DNA from: Fidelibacterota bacterium SCGC AAA003-L08
GTDB lineage: Bacteria > Fidelibacterota > Marinisomatia > SCGC-AAA003-L08 > D37C17
DNA: 27,003 nucleotides
NCBI GenBank assembly: GCA_000405805.1
Contig: ASPJ01000015.1
Coordinates: 1-27,003, forward strand
Direction: 5' to 3'
Shown: one piece after another, positions 1 through 6,703 of the stretch
Position numbering within the stretch: the stretch's first letter is position 1
Layout of the letters: each line of letters opens with the position of its first letter
The notes under the pieces: model-generated
What the model was told of the DNA's origin: nothing
Databases searched by the model: none
Seen by the model: the letters and a program-made list of their open reading frames with translations, nothing else
Translations under genes and position numbers: made by a program

Positions 1-1523
1 TCCAAGGGAATAAATGCGATATTATTTGCAACAGGGGATCTGTTATCAATAATATTGTATTCATAGAGTGGATTAAACGGCCTTCCCGTAGAATCTCTCA
101 ACTCATAATGAAGATGTGGGCCAGATAGACTACCTGTATCTCCAGCATATCCAATAGTTTCTCCTTTATTAAATCTAAACTCATTTGGTTCGAATACATA
201 GTGTAATGAATATTTATTATTTTTTTCCTGAAGAGAACGAACTATATTGTCAATTTCTTTAGTGAAATTATTAAGATGAGCATATAAAGCAACATTTCCA
301 TCATCTAACTGAAAATATATAGCCTTTCCATATTTATTAGTATTGACAGTTATTTTTTTTATGTATCCATCACTGGTAGCAAATATTTTATTTCCAATTT
401 TACCATATGTTCTTATATCTAGACCAGCATGATATCTATTAGGTCTTTCCTCTGCAAAGAATGCTGTTACTGTTTTGCTAGCATCAGTTGGCCAAATATA
501 TCTTGCATCACAAGAGGTATTATCTCCATCACATATCCCACACCTATCTTTTTTACTTTTCCCATCACATACTCCAAAACAGTCTTCTTTTGTGTTCCCA
601 TCACATATGCCGGCACAGTCCAATTTACTTTTACCAAAGCAGACTCCAAAACAATCTTTATCACTATTTGCAATATGATTTGTTTGTCCAGAAGAACATA
701 TAGAACAATCATCTAAAAATGCAGAGCCATTAGCTACTCCGGCACAGTCACTACATGTTGAGTTATCTCCTCCGCATATATTACATTCATCTATTTCTAA
801 ATCACCACCCCATGTTCCTGCACAATCTTGCACACAATCATTAGATATATTTTGATCACAATTCCCACAGTTATCCAATTTATTAGTACCATTAGCTACT
901 CCAGCACAGTCACTACATGTTGAGTTATCTCCTCCACATATATCACACTCATCCAAGGTGGCAGTTCCACCACATTCTTCAAAACAATCAAACTCAGCAA
1001 TGCAATTATCATTGCAGTTATAATATTTTTTTGGATAGTTACAAGTATCATCATCTTTATTAGCCTTTGGATTAAAATTACAAGCAACATTATCAGTACA
1101 CCCATAAATTGGGTTGAAATCATGAGATAATACCCACCCTCCATCTTCATAGAAAATAATTTCAGTCATACATGTTTGATAAAAAGGAAGACTAAATTCA
1201 ACTAAAATTCCAGTGCCACTAGGAATTGGATTTCCCCCTTTCAACTCAGCATCAAATATTTTATCTGTTTTTTGAATTTTAAACTGATATTCTTGAACTT
1301 TTCCACCAATAATATTTCCCAAACAACCAGTATGTTTAATTTTTAATCCATAGATAGTTTTCTGTGTAGTATAAATAATTTTATTATCTTGAATATCTAG
1401 ACATAAATCAGCACCACAATTTAAGTTTTCTAGTTCTATTAATTCATTTTTAGATAATAAAAATGAATTTAGAAATAAAAGAATAAAAACGGTTTTGATT
1501 ATATTTTTATTATAATTATGGAT
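1..1523 (-). CDS. Secreted M23-family (LytM-like) metallopeptidase with Cys-rich array; C-terminus cut by window edge
   Basis: The minus-strand frame is open from about 1577 to base 1 and has no stop inside the window, so the C-terminus is missing. The order is a hydrophobic leader (KTVFILLFLNSFLLS), a domain of about 110 residues I do not recognise, a run of DECDICGGDN / CAGVANG cysteine modules (bases about 1000-510), then an M23 peptidase. The peptidase begins near WPTDASKTVTAFFAEERPNR and shows HAGLD (bases 418-432) and the HLHYELRD zinc/catalytic motif (bases 95-116), preceded by YAGDTGSLSGP. M23 enzymes cut peptide cross-links in peptidoglycan; this group is common in FCB bacteria. No ATG, GTG or TTG lies in frame before the leader. 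The chosen start is ATC at 1523, which has AGGT 7 bases upstream and gives a leader with Lys residues; it is speculative. A minus-strand TATAAT (1556-1551) could be its -10 box. Peptidase identity is firm; the start is not. Confidence 0.85.
   Translation of the reverse strand, partial: MHNYNKNIIKTVFILLFLNSFLLSKNELIELENLNCGADLCLDIQDNKIIYTTQKTIYGLKIKHTGCLGNIIGGKVQEYQFKIQKTDKIFDAELKGGNPIPSGTGILVEFSLPFYQTCMTEIIFYEDGGWVLSHDFNPIYGCTDNVACNFNPKANKDDDTCNYPKKYYNCNDNCIAEFDCFEECGGTATLDECDICGGDNSTCSDCAGVANGTNKLDNCGNCDQNISNDCVQDCAGTWGGDLEIDECNICGGDNSTCSDCAGVANGSAFLDDCSICSSGQTNHIANSDKDCFGVCFGKSKLDCAGICDGNTKEDCFGVCDGKSKKDRCGICDGDNTSCDARYIWPTDASKTVTAFFAEERPNRYHAGLDIRTYGKIGNKIFATSDGYIKKITVNTNKYGKAIYFQLDDGNVALYAHLNNFTKEIDNIVRSLQEKNNKYSLHYVFEPNEFRFNKGETIGYAGDTGSLSGPHLHYELRDSTGRPFNPLYEYNIIDNRSPVANNIAFIPL
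727..953 (-). repeat. Internal duplication of a 65-bp cysteine-module segment (727-791 and 889-953)
   Basis: Two 65-bp segments, 162 bp (54 codons) apart, match at about 61 of 65 positions. Both encode the module CGGDNSTCSDCAGVANG of the M23 protein's cysteine-rich array. The two protein copies are identical over these 17 residues, while the sequence between them has diverged. This points to recent unequal crossing-over or gene conversion within the array. Confidence 0.8.
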
Positions 1524-1564
1524 TAAATTACCTATTATTTTTATTTTATTATTATAGACTATTA

Positions 1565-2107
1565 ATGACTGTGAATTTTAAACTCTTCAAATTATGTACA
1601 AGAATTTACTATAATTTTCTCTTAGGTAAAATCAATAATTCTATTCCTAAGTTAAATATTAATATATCTGGAATTGAACTAGAGGATAGACTTCTTATTA
1701 TTTTCCCATTAGATGAAGAATCTTTTAGAGTCGCAGCATATTCATTTAGAAAATTAATCGAATACAATAATAGTGATAAATATACATTATTAATTAATGA
1801 AGATTTTAAAAATTTATTTTATTTTAGTAGTCCTCAGATAATTTATGCCAAGTTTAATAATAAAAAACAGTCATTAATTTATAATAAAGAATATTTAAAT
1901 AATCATAATTTTGATTTAGTGATTAATCTTAATGTAAATGAATATTTTCAGATTTATAAATTAATAGGGAACATTAACTCTAAATATAAAGTAGGAATTC
2001 AATCGCTATTATCTAATAAGTTTTACAATATTCAATATAAGGTTGATAGTAATGGAACTACAGAGAGTGCATATCAAAATATTAAATTATTATTAGGTCG
2101 TAAATGA
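1565..2107 (+). CDS. Hypothetical protein resembling the N-terminal half of a family-9 glycosyltransferase
   Basis: A 180-residue protein that I cannot assign firmly. It has no signal peptide. LLIIFPLDEESFRVAAYSFRK (two parts: beta strand then helix) and FDLVINLNVNEYF followed by SKYKVGIQS look like the Rossmann-type N-terminal domain of heptosyltransferase-like (GT9) proteins. The donor-binding C-terminal half is absent. The uncharacterised Bacteroidota DUF6913 family has a similar layout and is an alternative. It is the only Met in the protein, so ATG at 1565 is the only ATG start; no Shine-Dalgarno is visible. Its TGA overlaps the ATG of the next gene (ATGA), so the two are translationally coupled. 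It lies only about 40 bases from the divergent M23 gene. A glycan or envelope role is inference from the neighbour. Confidence 0.6.
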   Translation: MTVNFKLFKLCTRIYYNFLLGKINNSIPKLNINISGIELEDRLLIIFPLDEESFRVAAYSFRKLIEYNNSDKYTLLINEDFKNLFYFSSPQIIYAKFNNKKQSLIYNKEYLNNHNFDLVINLNVNEYFQIYKLIGNINSKYKVGIQSLLSNKFYNIQYKVDSNGTTESAYQNIKLLLGRK

Positions 2108-3285
2108 ATTACATACTATTTGAAGATTCCAAAATATATAATTTGCGCCCATTTTCTCTGAATCATGCTTCATTTGAAATGAGATGTGGAATTTATACTA
2201 ATATTCAAAGAGTTATAAATTTATTGCAACCACAAGACAAACTATATCTGATAGTGAGAAAAGATATAGAAAATATTACTAGAGATCGTTATCCTGAATT
2301 CATAGTTAACCCTAAAATAATTCCATCAGGTCTAATACTAAATGGTGCAACTATTTGGGATAAAAAATTAATTCAAAGTATTGATTTAGATAAATCTTAT
2401 TCTTCTAATGGAAAGATTATTGCAATTAATAGAACTATTTCAACGGATTTAGAAAAATTTCATAATTTATTAGAAGATTCTATTCAGGTTACTCTGGACA
2501 TTGATATTGTTCATATAGATTATTTATGGGATTTAATTTTTAATTTATCGGATATTTTATTTCAGGACAGTATCAATAAAATAGATACTAATAATTATAA
2601 TATTCATTCCTCCGCAGTAATAAACAGGGAAAATAATATTTTTATTAATGATAATGTTAATATTGGCGCAGGAGCTATATTAGATTCAACTAATGGCCCA
2701 ATAATAATTGACAAGAATGTTAAAATAGATATTGGAGCTCTAATACAAGGCCCTACATATATAGGTCGAGATACAATAATAAATCCTGGAGCTAAACTGC
2801 GAGGCAATATATCGATAGGACCTGTATGTAAAATTGGAGGAGAATTAGAAGATGTTATCATCCAAGGTTATACAAATAAACAGCATGATGGTTATCTGGG
2901 GCATAGCTTCCTGGGTGAATGGATAAACTTAGGTGCAAATACAAATAATAGTGATTTGAAAAATAACTATAGCAATGTGAGAATGAATATATCTAAAGAT
3001 TTAGAAATAAATACGCTTAAACAATTTCTAGGTGTACTTATTGGAGATTATACAAGAACAGGTATATCTACAATGCTTAATTCTGGGACATTCATTGGAT
3101 TAGGTGCAAATGTTTTTGGATCTGATTTTCAGCCTAAATATGTTGAATCATTTCAATGGGGGAGAGATAAAAAAACTAATTTTGAAAAATTCATTGAAAC
3201 ATGTAATAAGATTAAGAAAAGGCGAAATAGTAAACTTTCAAAAACTGAAATCAGCCTATTGAAAAATATTTATAAGGATCTTTAA
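2104..3285 (+). CDS. GlmU-like putative sugar nucleotidyltransferase / left-handed beta-helix protein
   Basis: A 393-residue protein of the GlmU-family type common in Bacteroidota. The N-terminal region (about 1-170, opening NYILFEDSKIYNLRPFSLN) is positioned like a nucleotidyltransferase domain but lacks the canonical GxGTRM nucleotide-binding loop. From about residue 175 come hexapeptide repeats (IGAGAIL, IGRDTIINPGAKL, IGPVCKIGGEL) of a left-handed beta-helix. The segment KQHDGYLGHSFLGEWINLGA matches the GlmU acetyltransferase region in form (K-x-x-H ... YLG ... N-x-GA). GlmU makes UDP-GlcNAc, but the N-terminal substrate here is unknown and may not be a nucleotide sugar. The ATGA overlap with the upstream gene links the two. 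Known: the family's helix domain binds acyl-CoA or acts as a trimeric scaffold. Inferred: a sugar-modifying step in envelope synthesis. Confidence 0.75.
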   Translation: MNYILFEDSKIYNLRPFSLNHASFEMRCGIYTNIQRVINLLQPQDKLYLIVRKDIENITRDRYPEFIVNPKIIPSGLILNGATIWDKKLIQSIDLDKSYSSNGKIIAINRTISTDLEKFHNLLEDSIQVTLDIDIVHIDYLWDLIFNLSDILFQDSINKIDTNNYNIHSSAVINRENNIFINDNVNIGAGAILDSTNGPIIIDKNVKIDIGALIQGPTYIGRDTIINPGAKLRGNISIGPVCKIGGELEDVIIQGYTNKQHDGYLGHSFLGEWINLGANTNNSDLKNNYSNVRMNISKDLEINTLKQFLGVLIGDYTRTGISTMLNSGTFIGLGANVFGSDFQPKYVESFQWGRDKKTNFEKFIETCNKIKKRRNSKLSKTEISLLKNIYKDL

Positions 3286-3293
3286 AAAATAAC

Positions 3294-3322
3294 TTGTGTT
3301 GATTAAACACTTCAAGTATATT
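3294..3322 (+). promoter_or_regulatory. Possible sigma-70-like promoter for the zinc-ribbon / DUF3467 pair
   Basis: TTGTGT (3294-3299) and TATATT (3317-3322) are separated by 17 bases, a normal -35/-10 spacing, 25 bases before the start codon. A perfect interrupted inverted repeat, GTGTT-gatta-AACAC (3296-3310), overlaps the -35 box and could be an operator. A Shine-Dalgarno (TAGGAG, 3335-3340) follows. This is a visual match only. Confidence 0.4.
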
Positions 3323-3346
3323 TCTTGCTTTGGATAGGAGTTATTT

Positions 3347-3754
3347 ATGTCAATTTTAGGTTTTGAAGGTTTAATTTGTCCTGCATGTTCTAGTCCTATT
3401 GATGAAGAATTTTTAACAGGAAAATTAATTTGCCCTCATTGTAAAACAAATTTGAAAGATAAAAAATTCTTAGCATTTATTGAATTTTTAATTATGCATG
3501 GTATTATAGATGTTAATTTTTTTGATCAGACTTTGTACGGAGAAGAAGTTGGACGATCTACAGAAGAGGAAGAACTTCAAGATGAAACTGATCCCAATGA
3601 CTATGAAGATAAATCTCAGAGAATTAATTATGATGAAAAACATGATTTAAAAGAAGTGACTACAGATGAAGAAGAATTTAGAGAATGGGATGGAATAGAA
3701 GAAGATTGGCAAGAGTTTAATAAGAAAAATAACGAACAAAATAAAGACAAATAA
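3347..3754 (+). CDS. Small zinc-ribbon protein with acidic tail
   Basis: A 135-residue cytoplasmic protein. Two CxxC knuckles, CPAC (C11, C14) and CPHC (C29, C32), form a treble-clef or ribbon-type zinc site near the N-terminus. A short hydrophobic stretch (FLAFIEFLIMHGIIDVNFFDQ) follows. The C-terminal half (about 65-135) is very rich in Asp/Glu and likely disordered, ending in a Lys/Asn-rich tail. There is a good Shine-Dalgarno and its own putative promoter. The stop is 2 bases before the DUF3467 gene, so the two are co-transcribed. The function is unknown. The acidic tail suggests a nucleic-acid mimic or a protein-binding partner, but that is inference. I do not recognise a named family. 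Confidence 0.75.
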   Translation: MSILGFEGLICPACSSPIDEEFLTGKLICPHCKTNLKDKKFLAFIEFLIMHGIIDVNFFDQTLYGEEVGRSTEEEELQDETDPNDYEDKSQRINYDEKHDLKEVTTDEEEFREWDGIEEDWQEFNKKNNEQNKDK

Positions 3755-3756
3755 TT

Positions 3757-4083
3757 ATGGATAAAAAAATAGAAAATAAAAAGAAACATCAGATTAAAAT
3801 TGAACTTGAAGATAATATTGGTCAGGGAGAATATGTAAATTTTGCGATTGTCACCCATTCTCCTGCAGAATTTGTTATGGATTTTATCAGAGTATTGCCA
3901 GGAATGACCAAGTCTAAAGTGAAATCTCGTTTAATAATGGCTCCTATGCATGCAAAAACATTAATGCATGCCCTTAAAGATAATATTAAGAAATTTGAAG
4001 GTAAATTTGGAGAAATTAAAACTCCTGCTCCGGATGCTTCTAATCCAGGATTTAAATTACCAAAGGATGTACTGCCGAATTAA
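3757..4083 (+). CDS. DUF3467 family protein
   Basis: A 108-residue protein. After a Lys-rich start, the body reads IKIELEDNIGQGEYVNFAIV, then HSPAEFVMDFIRVLPGMTKSK and SRLIMAPMHAKTLMHALKDN, ending in a GEIKTP-type stretch. This is the typical full length and pattern of DUF3467 (GEYxNxxxVxHSxxEFxxDF). The family is small, cytoplasmic, widespread in bacteria, and has no established role known to me. It starts 2 bases after the zinc-ribbon gene and ends 2 bases before the convergent stop of the sorting-tail gene, so the two transcripts meet here. Confidence 0.85.
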   Translation: MDKKIENKKKHQIKIELEDNIGQGEYVNFAIVTHSPAEFVMDFIRVLPGMTKSKVKSRLIMAPMHAKTLMHALKDNIKKFEGKFGEIKTPAPDASNPGFKLPKDVLPN

Positions 4084-4109
4084 AATTATTTTGAGAATAT
4101 AATTTTTTT
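4082..4109. terminator. Weak AT-only hairpin between convergent genes
   Basis: AAAATTAT (4082-4089) and ATAATTTT (4099-4106) are perfect inverted repeats around a 9-base loop, followed by T residues to 4109 on the plus strand. The stem has no G-C pair, so it is thermodynamically weak. It sits exactly where the plus-strand DUF3467 transcript and the minus-strand operon converge, which is its only real support. Confidence 0.3.
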
Positions 4110-6161
4110 ACTTATAGAGTTATTCTCATACATCAAATTTATTATGTATGTTCCAGAAGACACATACTCATTATTATCATTAATGCCATTCCATGAAACA
4201 TTATATTGTCCTTGGAGTAAATACCCAGTATGAAGTGTTCTAATTTTTCTCCCTCTAATGTCATGCACATTTAATTCAACAAAACCATTTTCTGCCATAT
4301 CAAATGATATATTTGTTTCAGGATTAAATGGATTTGGATAATTTTGATATAAGTTGTATTTATTTGGTAACTTCTGATTAATAGATAATAAATTTCCATT
4401 ACAATCATACCCATCTTCAGCATCAGGTTCTCCGCAGCCACACCCTAAATCTATATTGCCATCACAATCACAATATTCACCTTGTAATTGACCGTTGCAA
4501 TCACAATGCGGATAATCTTCATTAGTCATGCATTCACTAATATCACAATATGTTCCTCCACAACCATATTCCAAGGTAGTTGGACAAGCTATTTTATCAT
4601 TACATCCACATTCAAATACAGCACCAGCACCATCACACACACCACACTCATCTACTACAGCACTACTGTTTGCAACATCATCACATCCAAAGCATGATAA
4701 ATCACTATTTACAGGGCCTCCCTCACAATATTCTGACAAGCATTCTTCAGATAATTCGCAATTTCCACTACAATCTTGATATCCAAAATAGCAATCACAA
4801 TATCCTTCAGGAATTCCACTTCCAAAACATACTCCACATTCATCTTTATCAGATTCTTGGCATTGTTCCTGAAGCTCTGCCATAAAATATCTCATATTAA
4901 ATGATGGTATACATTGAGGAGTGTATTCAAATATAATTCTCCCAGAACAGTCTGAAAAATCTTCATCATTCATACAGTTGGAGTCAAAGTTTTCATTACT
5001 ATCGTCTAGTAAATAAATATCATCTTGGGTTATAGCGTATCGAATTGAGTTCCATGTTATATATCCACCCCAATTAAAATTAGGATCTTGCTCTAAATCA
5101 ATTACATATAAATAATTTCCTTCATCCTCTATATCATTAAAATCAATACAGGTATTAATCCAATTGTCTGCTAATTCTATGCATGTAGATTCACTATCTC
5201 CATCATTTAGACATTGGTTATATTTTATAGTTTGAAAATCTTCGATATGATTTCCAGATACATCATATGAATTTAGACCACATTCATTTGTAGAATAAAC
5301 TTTTGTTATTTTGATTTTATCTAAGCCATATATACTATCAAAATCAGTCCCATCACCATCTTCATCTTCTCCAATAAGGTCTCCCAGTCCAGATTCATTT
5401 ATAGTTCCATCAATTGCATGCCATTCTAAATAAAGGCTAGGCCTTGGTGGACATCCATAAAATGGATTATTACAATTATAGGCATCAGGTATAAAAGTAT
5501 ACATTTCAGTACTTTTAATTGCATAACCGGCAGTCATTCCAGGTAATATGGTATTAGCAGAAATAACTCCATTACTATTATTGAATACTGATGAAGTATC
5601 AACAGGGAATGGAATAGAGACTTCAGTTGGAGTAATAGGCACTACATCAAAAACAGAAGAACCAGTTATTGATATTGAACCTGTAGGGAACCCACTATAA
5701 GGACTTAGAGATTCAAAACCTAATATATCAATGGTTGGTATATATTGATTAGAATTTAAATCAGCTGAATACGAGAAGTCTTCTTGTATGGGCAATGTTA
5801 CTTCTTCAGTAAAACAACCTTCACTAGCAGTCTCTGTAGGGTACATACTTCCTTCCATAATTGTAGCAGTACCATCTGATGCAAAATACACATCTATTTG
5901 AACTTCAGTAGCTGTTAGTGCATATAGCGGATAAGGTATTCGAGGATCATAATCAATATTTTCACCTTGTTGAATTGTATATATTTTTCGAGAAGTTAAA
6001 TCAAATCCAGATTTTTCAGTAACAACAATGTCTGTATTTTGTCTGCAAAAGTCATAATCAACAATATTCAGTCCTGTTAATCGATATTCTCCAACAATTC
6101 CTTCACTAAACCCTAATGTTATTAACGTTATTGTAATAAATTTTATAATTCTAATGAGCAT
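4086..6161 (-). CDS. Secreted Cys-rich surface protein with C-terminal sorting tail
   Basis: A 691-residue exported protein. Residues 1-19 are a signal peptide (MLIRIIKFITITLITLGFS). Residues 20 to about 435 are a domain shared with the 907-residue protein encoded at 14054-16777: both carry an EWHAIDG motif (about 245 here) followed by a DxDGxxxDFD acidic stretch, and a C-x-N/S-D-x-D-x-SDCSGR motif with TPxCIP (about 400). Residues about 440-590 hold DECGVC / CDCDG cysteine modules. Residues about 602-691 are the YPNPFNPE sorting tail (type IX secretion CTD / FlgD-Ig-like), ending ISKKIIFSK. It is the last gene of the four-gene operon and overlaps the PAP2 gene by 11 bases, with its own GGGAG Shine-Dalgarno. 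The molecular function is unknown; cell-surface location is a strong inference. Confidence 0.85.
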   Translation of the reverse strand: MLIRIIKFITITLITLGFSEGIVGEYRLTGLNIVDYDFCRQNTDIVVTEKSGFDLTSRKIYTIQQGENIDYDPRIPYPLYALTATEVQIDVYFASDGTATIMEGSMYPTETASEGCFTEEVTLPIQEDFSYSADLNSNQYIPTIDILGFESLSPYSGFPTGSISITGSSVFDVVPITPTEVSIPFPVDTSSVFNNSNGVISANTILPGMTAGYAIKSTEMYTFIPDAYNCNNPFYGCPPRPSLYLEWHAIDGTINESGLGDLIGEDEDGDGTDFDSIYGLDKIKITKVYSTNECGLNSYDVSGNHIEDFQTIKYNQCLNDGDSESTCIELADNWINTCIDFNDIEDEGNYLYVIDLEQDPNFNWGGYITWNSIRYAITQDDIYLLDDSNENFDSNCMNDEDFSDCSGRIIFEYTPQCIPSFNMRYFMAELQEQCQESDKDECGVCFGSGIPEGYCDCYFGYQDCSGNCELSEECLSEYCEGGPVNSDLSCFGCDDVANSSAVVDECGVCDGAGAVFECGCNDKIACPTTLEYGCGGTYCDISECMTNEDYPHCDCNGQLQGEYCDCDGNIDLGCGCGEPDAEDGYDCNGNLLSINQKLPNKYNLYQNYPNPFNPETNISFDMAENGFVELNVHDIRGRKIRTLHTGYLLQGQYNVSWNGINDNNEYVSSGTYIINLMYENNSISKKIIFSK

Positions 6162-6696
6162 ATTTCTCCCATAATTTTGTTATTATAAAAGACACAAGGA
6201 TTCCAAATAAACAACCAAAAAATACATCTAATGGATAATGCACTCCAATATATATCCTTGAGTACATAATTACAATGGCAAAACACCAAAAATATTTTTT
6301 ATAATTTGGATAGATATTAGAGAACAAAAAGGAAACGCCAGATATATTAAATGCATGATTAGAAGGGAATGATTTATAAGGTGCTCCACCTTTTTCTACT
6401 AAAAGTTTTAGTGCTGTCAAACTAGAATCAGAAAATGGCCTAGGTCTTAATATAAAATCTTTTATATATCCACCTATTTGATCACAAAATAAAATAGTTA
6501 TGGGTAATAATATTAATAATTTAAATCTATTTTTCGGATCTTTTATTGATAAGTAAATCCATATAAACAGAATGAAGGGAATCCAGTTCCTAGGTTTATG
6601 AAATAGTGGCATAACATAATCAAATAGAGGATTTGATGTAGATTGATTTATAAAAAGCAGAATGCTTTTATCAAATTCTAATAGAATATCAAACAT
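6151..6696 (-). CDS. PAP2-family membrane phosphatase
   Basis: A 181-residue membrane protein with about five hydrophobic helices. All three phosphatidic-acid-phosphatase signature motifs are present: KxxxxxxRP (K79-P87), PSNH in place of the usual PSGH (111-114), and SRxxxxxHxxxD (S146, R147, H153, D157). The family dephosphorylates lipid phosphates such as phosphatidic acid, phosphatidylglycerol phosphate or undecaprenyl pyrophosphate, with the catalytic residues on the outer face of the inner membrane. Which substrate applies cannot be told. The gene begins 7 bases after the FGE-like lipoprotein gene and overlaps the sorting-tail gene by 11 bases. It is therefore part of the surface-protein operon, where an undecaprenyl- or lipid-recycling role is possible but unproven. 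Confidence 0.9.
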   Translation of the reverse strand: MFDILLEFDKSILLFINQSTSNPLFDYVMPLFHKPRNWIPFILFIWIYLSIKDPKNRFKLLILLPITILFCDQIGGYIKDFILRPRPFSDSSLTALKLLVEKGGAPYKSFPSNHAFNISGVSFLFSNIYPNYKKYFWCFAIVIMYSRIYIGVHYPLDVFFGCLFGILVSFIITKLWEKYAH

Positions 6697-6703
6697 TATT
6701 TAA

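Noticed and set aside
429..716. Plus-strand open frames of 67-95 codons across 429-716 and a minus-strand one at 467-712
   Set aside because: They are shadows of the M23 gene's cysteine array, which is open in the true minus frame from 1523 to 1; their translations have no family features.
4488..4885. Overlapping plus-strand open frames rich in His, Ser and Thr
   Set aside because: Antisense to the repetitive Cys-rich region of the sorting-tail protein; repeated codons such as TGT and GAT create long open antisense frames.
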